From an uncultured Deferribacterales bacterium (lineage in GTDB: Bacteria > Chrysiogenota > Deferribacteres > Deferribacterales > Mucispirillaceae): a DNA stretch of 48,848 nt. The translations under genes and the position numbers were made by a program. The DNA is taken from assembly GCA_947853665.1 (NCBI GenBank), contig CANTXF010000064.1, positions 1 through 48,848 of the forward strand. Reading direction: 5' to 3'. Positions within the stretch are counted from its first letter, which is position 1. Each line of letters opens with the position of its first letter. Of this stretch, positions 42,302-48,848 are shown in pieces. The notes beneath the pieces are model-generated. The model had not been told where the DNA came from and ran no database searches. It saw nothing but the letters and a program-made list of their open reading frames with translations.

Positions 42302-42643
42302 TTATTCCACCTCTATGTGGGATACCTCAAGCTCGCTGCCCGATATAAGGGAAACTTTAGAGGAACCGCACCCGGGGCAGTTCATAAAATAGCCTTCAAA
42401 CTCCTTTTCCGCGCCGCAGTCCAGGCATTTGCCCCTTAAGGGAACCTCCGTGTAATCGAAAGCGGCGTTTTCGGCTATGGTGCCCGCTTTCAGTGCGTCG
42501 AAAGCAAACCTCAGGGACGCTTCGTCCACTGCGGACATTTTGCCGATACGCACCGCAACCAGAGTTATCCTGCCGGCGGAATTATTTTTCGCCGTGTTTA
42601 CCGCTATGTCTAATATACTTTGAGCTATGCCCGCTTCGTGCAT
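42302..42643 (-). CDS. hypA: Hydrogenase maturation nickel metallochaperone HypA
   Basis: Binds nickel through the N-terminal MHE (His2) and zinc through two CxxC pairs: C73/C76 in KCLDCG and C89/C92 in NCPGCG. At 113 residues it is the normal length, with the family end LEVSHIEVE. GGAG lies before the ATG. It follows rpsU and is separated from hypB by 151 GC-rich bases in which no gene is seen. It would hand nickel to HypB for hydrogenase (or urease) maturation. Confidence 0.93.
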   Translation of the reverse strand: MHEAGIAQSILDIAVNTAKNNSAGRITLVAVRIGKMSAVDEASLRFAFDALKAGTIAENAAFDYTEVPLRGKCLDCGAEKEFEGYFMNCPGCGSSKVSLISGSELEVSHIEVE

Positions 42644-42675
42644 GAGGAACTCCCGACGGGTTTAAGGGCGGAAAC

Positions 42676-42706
42676 GAAACCGGGAGCCGCTAAGCTCCCT
42701 CGTTTC
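42676..42706 (-). terminator. Hairpin after rpsU, probable terminator
   Basis: Directly after the rpsU stop, gaaac and gggagc on one arm pair with gctccc and gtttc on the other (42676-42687 with 42694-42706), with a small bulge. The following minus-strand tract GTTTCC is a poor U-run, so read-through into hypA is possible. Confidence 0.5.
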
Positions 42707-42925
42707 TTAATAATACTTGTACTTTTCCTGCAGCTTTCTCTGCAGTTTCTGCTGCTTGCGGCGCGCTTTGAGAAGCTTTTTACGGCGTACCTCGGTGGGT
42801 TTCTCGTAATAGGCGTGTTTCTTGATCTCGCGAATGAGACCCTCACGCTCTATTTTCTTCTTCAGAAGCTTCAGCGCCTGGTCGACGTTGTCGCCGTCCA
42901 CTCTTACGATTGCATTAACCGCCAA
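42707..42925 (-). CDS. rpsU: 30S ribosomal protein S21
   Basis: Small-subunit protein S21, 72 residues, needed for initiation-competent 30S subunits. The sequence VRVDGDNVDQALKLLKKKIEREG followed by the very basic C-terminus (RRKKLLKARRKQQKLQRK) is typical, with KKHAYYEKPTEVRR in the centre. The start is TTG at 42925, giving MAVNAIVRV. AGGTGAG lies four bases upstream and it overlaps the lon stop by 11 bases. A GTG at 42934 is an alternative with a poorer site. It is co-transcribed behind lon. Confidence 0.92.
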   Translation of the reverse strand: MAVNAIVRVDGDNVDQALKLLKKKIEREGLIREIKKHAYYEKPTEVRRKKLLKARRKQQKLQRKLQEKYKYY

Positions 42926-45275
42926 GTGGCTCACCTTCTTTCTGGTTTATTTTCAGCACCAGCCCGCAGACCTCGTCGAAAGAGGAAACGAACCGGAACT
43001 GTATTTCTTTTCTAACATCCTCGGGTATTTCCGTCAAGTCCTTTTCATTGTCGGCCGGGGCTATCACGGTGCGTATGCCGGCCCTGTGGGCGGCAAGAAC
43101 CTTCTCTTTAAGGCCGCCTATCTGGAGGACCTTGCCCCGGAGGGTTATCTCGCCCGTCATGGCTATGCGGCAGTTCACAGGCTTTTCAGACACGGCGGAA
43201 AGTATGGCCGTGGCCATGGTTATCCCCGCCGACGGGCCGTCCTTGGGAACGGCCCCTTCCGGCACGTGCAGATGCACGTCAAAATCCTTAAACCGGTAAG
43301 CAGGCACGCCCATTTTCGTTGCCACGCTTTTAACAACCGAATAGGCGATTTTTGCCGACTCCTGCATAACGTCGCCCAGATGCCCCGTTACCATCAGCTT
43401 GCCGGTGCCTTCGAAAAGAGCCACCTCTATCTGGAGCAGGTCGCCACCGTAGGGAGTCCAGGCAAGGCCCGTGGCCACGCCTATTTCCTCGTCCTCATAA
43501 ACGCCGCCTACGCGGAATTTACGCGGCCCCAGATACTCGCGCACAAGCTCCGAATCAACATATACCGCGCCGCCCCCGTTGTCATCCGAAAGCAGCTTCC
43601 TTACGGATTTGCGTATAAGGGAGGCTATCTCCCTTTCAAGATTCCTTACGCCGGCTTCCTTGGTGTAATACTGTATAAGCTCCAGCACGGCGCCGTCGCT
43701 TATCGTTATGCGCTCCGAATCGACGTGGTGTTCCTTCATCTGCTTGGGGATAAGGAAGCTTTTTGCGATATTGAGCTTTTCCTGCTCCGTGTAGCCGGGA
43801 ATCCTTATTACCTCCATCCTATCCAGCAGAGGCGCCGGTATGGATTCGAGGCTGTTGGCCGTGGTTATGAAAAACACCTTCGAAAGGTCGAACTCCGCTT
43901 CAAGGTAATGGTCCATAAAAGCTTTGTTCTGCTCCGGGTCGAGGGCTTCCAGCAGGGCGGAAGCCGGGTCTCCCCGATAGTCGGTGCCGAGCTTGTCTAT
44001 CTCGTCCAGCAGGAACACGGGGTTCATGCTGCCAGCCTTTTTCATGGATTGAATTATCTTGCCGGGCAGAGCGCCTATATAGGTGCGTCTGTGGCCCCTT
44101 ATTTCCGCCTCGTCCCGCACGCCGCCCATGCTGGCGCGGACGAATTTGCGGCCCATAGCGTCCGCTATCGAGCGCGCAAGGGAGGTTTTGCCCACTCCCG
44201 GAGGCCCTACAAAGCATAAAATAGGGCCTTTCATATCTTCGGAGAGCTTCCTTACCGCCAGAAATTCCAGTATCCTTTCCTTGGGCTTTTCAAGGCCGTA
44301 ATGGTCGCGGTTAAGTATCTCCTCCGCCTTTTCCATGTCCAGGCTGTCTTTAGTGCTTAAGCCCCAGGGCAGGGAGGCAAGCCAGTCCAGATAATTGCGC
44401 ACGACGGTCGTCTCGGCGCTCATGGGAGGCATCAGCTTCATTTTTTTAAGCTCCCTGTCGGCCCGCTCCTTAACGGCTTCCGGCAGGGTAAGGGAGGACA
44501 ACTTCTGGGATATTTCGTCTATATCCGCCTTATATTCGTCGTCCTTGCCCATTTCCTTCTGGATGGCCTTCATCTGCTCGTTAAGATAATACTCCCGCTG
44601 GGATTTGGACATCTGGGTCTTTACCCGCTGCTTTATCTTATCGTCCAGCTTCAGAATCTCCATTTCCGTTTCTATAAGCTCTATTATCTTTTCTATTCTT
44701 ACGGCCACGTCGTCCGTATCAAGAACGGACTGGAGATCCGCCGTCTTTAAAGTGAGGTTAGACGCCACGGTATAGGAAAGACGCGCCAGGTCTTCCGTCT
44801 GGACTATATTTTTAAGCATATCGGGGGCGATGCGCTTAGTCATGCCCGCGTAGGCTTCAAAGGTTTTCAGAAGTATTCTTTTGACCGCCTGGGCCTTTTC
44901 CGGGTCGGATATTTCGTCGTCCACCGCCCGGACGTCGGCGAAATAGCAGTCGTCCTCAAGGCGGAAATCCTGTATGCGAGCCCTCGTTTTGCCTTCCACC
45001 AGCACCTTTACCGTGCCGTCGGGCAGTTTGAGCACCTGAAGAATATCCGCCACCACGCCTACCGGATTAAGGTCTTTAAGGGCCGGGTCGTCCGTGGAGG
45101 CGTCCTGCTGAAGGGTGAGAAAAAGCTTTTTATCGGTGCCCTCGGCTATCTGGAGGGCCTTTACGGAGCGGGGCCGCCCGACGAATATGGGCACTATCAT
45201 ATACGGGAAAACCACCACGTCCCGCAGAGGTATCACGGTGTATTGTTCTATATTGTTCAAATTATCAGGCTCCAA
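42915..45275 (-). CDS. lon: ATP-dependent Lon protease
   Basis: LonA-type AAA+ protease of 786 residues. The N-terminal substrate domain starts with IPLRDVVVFPYMIVPIFVGR, then the coiled region. The ATPase has Walker A GPPGVGKTSLARSIA and Walker B VFLLDEIDKLG. The serine/lysine protease domain has the nucleophile Ser in PKDGPSAGITMATA and the Lys in LRGKVLQIGGLKEK. Length is normal. Only one base separates it from clpX, so both come from one transcript with clpP and tig. It degrades misfolded and regulatory proteins in the cytosol. Confidence 0.96.
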   Translation of the reverse strand: MEPDNLNNIEQYTVIPLRDVVVFPYMIVPIFVGRPRSVKALQIAEGTDKKLFLTLQQDASTDDPALKDLNPVGVVADILQVLKLPDGTVKVLVEGKTRARIQDFRLEDDCYFADVRAVDDEISDPEKAQAVKRILLKTFEAYAGMTKRIAPDMLKNIVQTEDLARLSYTVASNLTLKTADLQSVLDTDDVAVRIEKIIELIETEMEILKLDDKIKQRVKTQMSKSQREYYLNEQMKAIQKEMGKDDEYKADIDEISQKLSSLTLPEAVKERADRELKKMKLMPPMSAETTVVRNYLDWLASLPWGLSTKDSLDMEKAEEILNRDHYGLEKPKERILEFLAVRKLSEDMKGPILCFVGPPGVGKTSLARSIADAMGRKFVRASMGGVRDEAEIRGHRRTYIGALPGKIIQSMKKAGSMNPVFLLDEIDKLGTDYRGDPASALLEALDPEQNKAFMDHYLEAEFDLSKVFFITTANSLESIPAPLLDRMEVIRIPGYTEQEKLNIAKSFLIPKQMKEHHVDSERITISDGAVLELIQYYTKEAGVRNLEREIASLIRKSVRKLLSDDNGGGAVYVDSELVREYLGPRKFRVGGVYEDEEIGVATGLAWTPYGGDLLQIEVALFEGTGKLMVTGHLGDVMQESAKIAYSVVKSVATKMGVPAYRFKDFDVHLHVPEGAVPKDGPSAGITMATAILSAVSEKPVNCRIAMTGEITLRGKVLQIGGLKEKVLAAHRAGIRTVIAPADNEKDLTEIPEDVRKEIQFRFVSSFDEVCGLVLKINQKEGEPLGG

Positions 45276-45276
45276 A

Positions 45277-46527
45277 TCAAGCTGTTTCTTTTTTCTCCTC
45301 GCGGATAAGTATCGGCTCCGCGCCGGAGTTGATCACTTCTTCGTTCACTATACATTCTTTTACGTCCGTCAGGGAGGGTATGCGGTACATTACGTCGAGC
45401 ATGGCGTTTTCAAGAATGGACCTTAACCCCCTCGCTCCCGTTTTGCGCTTTATGGCGAGCCTTGCCACGGCCCGCAGCGCCCCCGGCGTAAAGGTGAGCT
45501 TCACGTCGTCGAAGCCCAGCATGGCTTCATACTGCTTCACTAGGGAATTATTGGGCTCCACCAGTATTCTGACGAGAGATTCCTCGTCCAGCTCCTCCAA
45601 GGGGGCGGTTATGGGCAGCCTGCCAACGAACTCCGGTATAAGGCCGAATTTTACGAAATCGTCCGGCTCAAGAGCCTGCAAGGTTTCAAAGCGGTTCATT
45701 TTGGAAGCCGTCTTGCCCTCGCCGCCGCTGCCGAAGCCCAGGGTTTTCTTGCCTATGCGCCTTTTTATAACGTCCTCTATGCCGTCGAACGCACCGCCGC
45801 ATATAAACAGGATATTGGTCGTATCGACCTGTATATATTCCTGCTGAGGGTGCTTTCTGCCTCCCTGGGGCGGGATGTTGGCCACTGTGCCCTCTATTAT
45901 TTTGAGCAGAGCCTGCTGGACGCCTTCGCCGGATACGTCCCTCGTAATGGAGGGGCTGTCGCCCTTTTTGGCTATTTTATCTATTTCGTCTATAAATATT
46001 ATGCCTTTTTCGGTACGGTCTATGTCGTTTGACGCGTTCTGAAAGAGCTTTAGAACCACGTTCTCCACGTCCTCGCCCACATATCCTGCCTCCGTAAGGG
46101 TGGTGGCGTCGGCTATGGCGAAAGGCACGTTGAGAAGGCGGGCCAGAGTCCTTGCCAGCAGGGTCTTGCCCGTGCCGGTGGGGCCTACGAGGAGGATATT
46201 GCTTTTCTCAAGCTCCACGTCGCCTTTTTTCGCGTACTGTATGCGCTTATAGTGGTTATAAACGGCCACGCTCAGAACACGCTTAGCCTGATCCTGGCCG
46301 ATGACGTATTCGTCCAGCTTTTTATGCAACATTTCCGGGGTGGGCAGGGCCTCCTTGGGAACGGAGACGGCTTCCCCGTCCATAGCTTCTTCGTTTATTA
46401 TTTCGTTGCAGAGGGCTACGCAGGAATCGCATATATAGGAATCCTCCCCTCCCGCGATAAGTTTCTTAACCTCGTCCTGCCCCTTTCCGCAGAAAGAGCA
46501 GTAAAGCTCGCCTTTCTTTTTTGACAT
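45277..46527 (-). CDS. clpX: ATP-dependent Clp protease ATP-binding subunit ClpX
   Basis: Hexameric unfoldase that feeds substrates to ClpP. The 416-residue protein has the N-terminal four-Cys zinc-binding domain (CSFCGKGQ and [12 protein letters not shown]), Walker [13 protein letters not shown], Walker [10 protein letters not shown], and the ClpP-contacting IGF-type loop represented by [12 protein letters not shown]. The pore GYVG loop is [10 protein letters not shown]. Length is normal. It lies between clpP and lon in the conserved order tig-clpP-clpX-lon. Confidence 0.96.
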   Translation of the reverse strand: MSKKKGELYCSFCGKGQDEVKKLIAGGEDSYICDSCVALCNEIINEEAMDGEAVSVPKEALPTPEMLHKKLDEYVIGQDQAKRVLSVAVYNHYKRIQYAKKGDVELEKSNILLVGPTGTGKTLLARTLARLLNVPFAIADATTLTEAGYVGEDVENVVLKLFQNASNDIDRTEKGIIFIDEIDKIAKKGDSPSITRDVSGEGVQQALLKIIEGTVANIPPQGGRKHPQQEYIQVDTTNILFICGGAFDGIEDVIKRRIGKKTLGFGSGGEGKTASKMNRFETLQALEPDDFVKFGLIPEFVGRLPITAPLEELDEESLVRILVEPNNSLVKQYEAMLGFDDVKLTFTPGALRAVARLAIKRKTGARGLRSILENAMLDVMYRIPSLTDVKECIVNEEVINSGAEPILIREEKKETA

Positions 46528-46640
46528 TAATATCTCCTCACGCGTCCGATTGGTAAAATATAGGCTCCCGCCGGATTAAAATCAATATGCCGGCGAAATA
46601 TTATTTACCGGCGCGGATTTTTCGGACTCTGGAAAGCAAA

Positions 46641-46658
46641 GGCCGCCTTAAGGCGGCC
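46641..46658 (-). terminator. Palindromic hairpin between clpP and clpX, possible attenuator
   Basis: An 18-base perfect palindrome (46641-46658) lies just after the clpP stop. On the minus strand it is followed by TTTGCTTTCC, a weak U-rich tract. It may partly terminate or protect the clpP message and set the clpP to clpX ratio; full termination is unlikely because clpX shows no clear promoter of its own. Confidence 0.5.
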
Positions 46659-46664
46659 GCAAAA

Positions 46665-47255
46665 TTATTTCTTAACGATCACACCGTCAATGAGGCCGTA
46701 ACTTTTGGCCTCCTCGCTGCTCATAAAGTAATCGCGCTCGGTATCCTGAGCGACCTTTTCCACCGGCTGCCCGGTCCTTTCGGCAAGGATTCTGTTCAAA
46801 TCCTCCTTCATGCGCAGTATTTCTTTAGTCTGGATAAGTATATCCGTGGCCTGGCCCCGGAAGCCGCCCGACGGCTGGTGAATCATAATGCGGGCGTTTG
46901 GCACCGCGAAACGCTTGCCCTTAGCTCCGGCCGCAAGGAGGAAAGCCCCCATGCTGGCCGCCTGCCCCAGGCATATCGTAGACACGTCCGGCTTGATATA
47001 GTTCATGGTGTCGAATATGGCCATACCGGCGGTTATTACGCCGCCTGGAGAGTTTATATATATGGATACGTCCTTTTCCGGGTCTTCCGCCTCGAGAAAA
47101 AGAAGCTGGGCGCAGACCACGTTGGCCACCTGATCGTCTATTTCCGTGCCTAGAAATATTATCCTGTCCTTCAGCAGGCGGGAATATATATCATAAGACC
47201 TTTCCCCGCGGCCGGTCTGCTCTATCACATACGGAACATAGTAGCTCATGCTCAT
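46665..47255 (-). CDS. clpP: ATP-dependent Clp protease proteolytic subunit ClpP
   Basis: Serine protease forming the 14-mer chamber used by ClpX. The 196-residue protein has the complete catalytic triad: S101 in GQAASMGA, H126 in IMIHQPSGG and D175 in [24 protein letters not shown] and [14 protein letters not shown] are typical. ATG at 47255 shares one base with the tig stop (TAATG) and has GAAGG upstream; an ATG two codons later is an alternative. It is transcribed after tig. Confidence 0.96.
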   Translation of the reverse strand: MSMSYYVPYVIEQTGRGERSYDIYSRLLKDRIIFLGTEIDDQVANVVCAQLLFLEAEDPEKDVSIYINSPGGVITAGMAIFDTMNYIKPDVSTICLGQAASMGAFLLAAGAKGKRFAVPNARIMIHQPSGGFRGQATDILIQTKEILRMKEDLNRILAERTGQPVEKVAQDTERDYFMSSEEAKSYGLIDGVIVKK

Positions 47256-48751
47256 TATTTACCTTCTTCCGGTTCGGCGGCTTTTTTAGCCCTGGGCGCC
47301 TTCGGTTTAGCCTCTTTTTTAGGCTTTTCGGCGGGGGCGTCCCCGGAAGCCGTTTCTTTTTTGGCTTTGGCGGCGGTTTTCTTAGGCTTGGCCGCCTTTT
47401 CTCCGCCTTCGGCCTCTTTGCGCTGATCGGGGAGTTTCGATTTTTCAAACTCCTCCTTGGTCATTTTATTTTCTTTTATCTTATTTACGGAAAGAAGATA
47501 CTCGAAAACCTTGTCGCCCAGAACGTCGTTTTTTATGCCTTCAAGCTGCTGGTTGGCTTCAAGGTCTTTTTTAAGGTCTTCCACGGAGCGGTTCTGAATA
47601 TCGGCGTGGTAGGCGAGGAATTTATCCACGTCCGCGTCCTCCACCGTGATGTTTTCGATTCTGGCAAGCTCGTTTATCACAAGGGCCTGCTTAACCTGCT
47701 GGGCCGCCTGGCCGATATGCCGCTGAACCATCATTTCAAAGTTTATGCCCACCTTTTCCGGGTCCAGCCCCATCTGATAAAACTGGGTCATGCTGTTGTA
47801 GGCAAGCCTTTCGGCCTGTTCCTTAACGAAAGAATAAGGCACGTCGAAAGGGTTTTCGTCGACGATCTTACCCAGCATAGCTCCGAAAGTCTCGAATTTA
47901 GTGCTGCCGTCTGCCTCCGCTTTAAGGCCTTTTTTAATGGTCTCCTTCAGCTGGTCCAGAGTTTCGCAGTTGGGGTTTACGTCCTTGGCGAATTCGTCGT
48001 CCAGTTTGGGAGCGACTTTTTCCTTTATTTCGTGCACCGTAACGGTAAATACCGCCGGTTTGCCCGCCAGATCGGCCTGGCCGTAGTCGGCGGGGAAGGT
48101 TACCTCTATGTCCCTGGTCTCGCCGGTTTTCATGCCCACCACTCCGTCCTCGAAGCCTGGGATGAACTGGCCGCTGCCGATATTAAGGGAAAATTTCTCC
48201 GCGGAGCCGCCCTGGAAAGGAGTTCCGTCCATTTTGCCCACGAAATCTATAACGGCCACGTCGCCGTTTTTAACCGTGTCTCTGTCCTTCACGGGCTCGT
48301 AGGTCATCTGGCGTTCCCTGATGGCCTCAAGGGCGCCGTCCACGTCCTTGCCGGTTATCTCCACGATTTTGCGCTCGAAATCGAAATCTTTATATTTTTC
48401 TATTTTCATGGTGGGGAAAACGTCCACGAGGGCCTTGAAAGTTATGGGTTTATTTTCCTCAAAAACCACGTCTTTCACGTTTGCCTGGGAGAGAGGACGC
48501 ACGCCGTTTACCGTAAGGCCTTCCTGTATGGCGTCGTTTATGACTCTTTCAACGGCGTTGGCTTTTATTTTATGGGCGTACTGCTTTTTTACGATGTCTT
48601 TAGGCGCCTTGCCCGGGCGGAAGCCCGGTATCTTGACTTCCGGCAGAATTTTATCCAGTTCCCTGTCGGCGGCTTTTTCAAAAACTTCGTAAGGCAGTTC
48701 GAATGCCAGCTCTTTCTGAGAATGTTCTGCGTCGTTTACCTGAACCTTCAT
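47255..48751 (-). CDS. tig: Trigger factor with extended Lys/Ala/Glu-rich tail
   Basis: Ribosome-bound chaperone and prolyl isomerase. The N-terminal domain carries the ribosome-binding GFRPGKAP (43-50). The FKBP-type PPIase domain lies near 150-240 ([40 protein letters not shown]), followed by the helical SurA-like C domain. At 498 residues it is about 60 longer than usual: from about residue 430 the tail is made of Lys, Ala, Pro and Glu ([14 protein letters not shown] and similar). ATG at 48751 has AAGGAG upstream. It is the first gene of the tig-clpP-clpX-lon-rpsU run, just after a tRNA-Gly gene. Confidence 0.95.
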   Translation of the reverse strand: MKVQVNDAEHSQKELAFELPYEVFEKAADRELDKILPEVKIPGFRPGKAPKDIVKKQYAHKIKANAVERVINDAIQEGLTVNGVRPLSQANVKDVVFEENKPITFKALVDVFPTMKIEKYKDFDFERKIVEITGKDVDGALEAIRERQMTYEPVKDRDTVKNGDVAVIDFVGKMDGTPFQGGSAEKFSLNIGSGQFIPGFEDGVVGMKTGETRDIEVTFPADYGQADLAGKPAVFTVTVHEIKEKVAPKLDDEFAKDVNPNCETLDQLKETIKKGLKAEADGSTKFETFGAMLGKIVDENPFDVPYSFVKEQAERLAYNSMTQFYQMGLDPEKVGINFEMMVQRHIGQAAQQVKQALVINELARIENITVEDADVDKFLAYHADIQNRSVEDLKKDLEANQQLEGIKNDVLGDKVFEYLLSVNKIKENKMTKEEFEKSKLPDQRKEAEGGEKAAKPKKTAAKAKKETASGDAPAEKPKKEAKPKAPRAKKAAEPEEGK

Positions 48752-48789
48752 TAAAAAATCTCCTTATAACATGGAAAACTTGAAAAAAG

Positions 48790-48848
48790 AGCGGGTGACG
48801 GGACTCGAACCCGCGACCTCAACCTTGGCAAGGTCACGCTCTACCAGC
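48790..48848 (-). tRNA. tRNA-Gly(GCC), truncated by window end
   Basis: Read on the minus strand, the D-arm remnant (gctggtagagc) is followed by an anticodon arm whose loop TTGCCAA gives anticodon GCC. The T-arm has TTCGAGT, and the acceptor strand is CACCCGC with U73, the glycine discriminator. CCA is not encoded; a T-run follows. The 5' acceptor strand lies beyond the window. It is 38 bases upstream of tig on the same strand. Confidence 0.93.

Noticed and set aside
47606-48754. Long open frame opposite tig that could encode about 380 residues
   Set aside because: It mirrors the codon periodicity of tig, has no ribosome-binding site or recognisable domain, and tig itself is certain. Similar long antisense frames opposite lon (42822-44219), mfd and the parvulin genes (35552-36937) were rejected for the same reason.
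1-48848. CRISPR arrays, prophage, transposase genes or a replication origin
   Set aside because: No regularly spaced short repeats, phage structural genes, transposase motifs or clusters of DnaA boxes were seen. The only repeats are the inverted-repeat elements reported.

Overview
This window is chromosomal housekeeping DNA from a Gram-negative bacterium. Evidence for an outer membrane includes a phosphoheptose isomerase (LPS heptose), SurA/parvulin periplasmic chaperones and lipoproteins with lipoboxes. Base composition is close to balanced by eye, and AUA is used freely for isoleucine, even in ribosomal genes. The aromatic/rpsA supercluster and the tig-clpP-clpX-lon block recall Deferribacterota or the former Deltaproteobacteria. 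That placement is inference and was not tested by phylogeny.

Layout. 1-1489: the end of rpsB, then tsf and a strong terminator. 1490-1951: an intergenic stretch with two copies of a dispersed inverted-repeat element and a leader hairpin. 1952-4398: a membrane phosphotransferase of the LtaS/MdoB type and the RNA cyclic phosphodiesterase ThpR. 4395-6557 (-): a copper-exporting ATPase. 6697-15204 (+): a degenerate receiver-like ORF, dnaE, thiD, a methyltransferase, and a little-studied trio (LPP20/DUF4384-like exported protein, exported WD40 protein, TIGR04076 protein). 15311-15502 (-): rpmB. 15585-19327 (+): DUF1858 protein, trmB, NfeD-type membrane protease, radical SAM protein and DUF493 protein. 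19456-30562 (-): comM and sppA, then, behind a terminator, the cluster pheA-hisC-aroF-tyrA-aroA-cmk-ispH-rpsA. 30665-31450 (+): trmI, divergent from pheA.

31625-34500 is an AT-rich accessory island. It carries an M30-like zinc metallopeptidase lipoprotein and a DUF1848 protein, the latter lying between two copies of the same repeat element seen at 1.5 kb. 34512-48751 (-) returns to core genes: rqcP-like, surA-like, a parvulin lipoprotein, mfd, gmhA, yraN, rnhB, hypB, hypA, rpsU, lon, clpX, clpP and tig, preceded by a tRNA-Gly cut by the window end.

The core genes work in familiar groups: aromatic amino acid synthesis coupled to translation (pheA to rpsA), ATP-dependent proteolysis (tig, clpP, clpX, lon), periplasmic folding (two PPIases next to mfd) and nickel insertion (hypA, hypB). 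The parts least explained by known biology are the roughly 0.2 kb inverted-repeat family, the repeat-bracketed DUF1848 gene, the exported DUF4384/WD40 operon, and the phospho-acceptor-less receiver ORF whose start codon coincides with the predicted transcription start of the dnaE operon.
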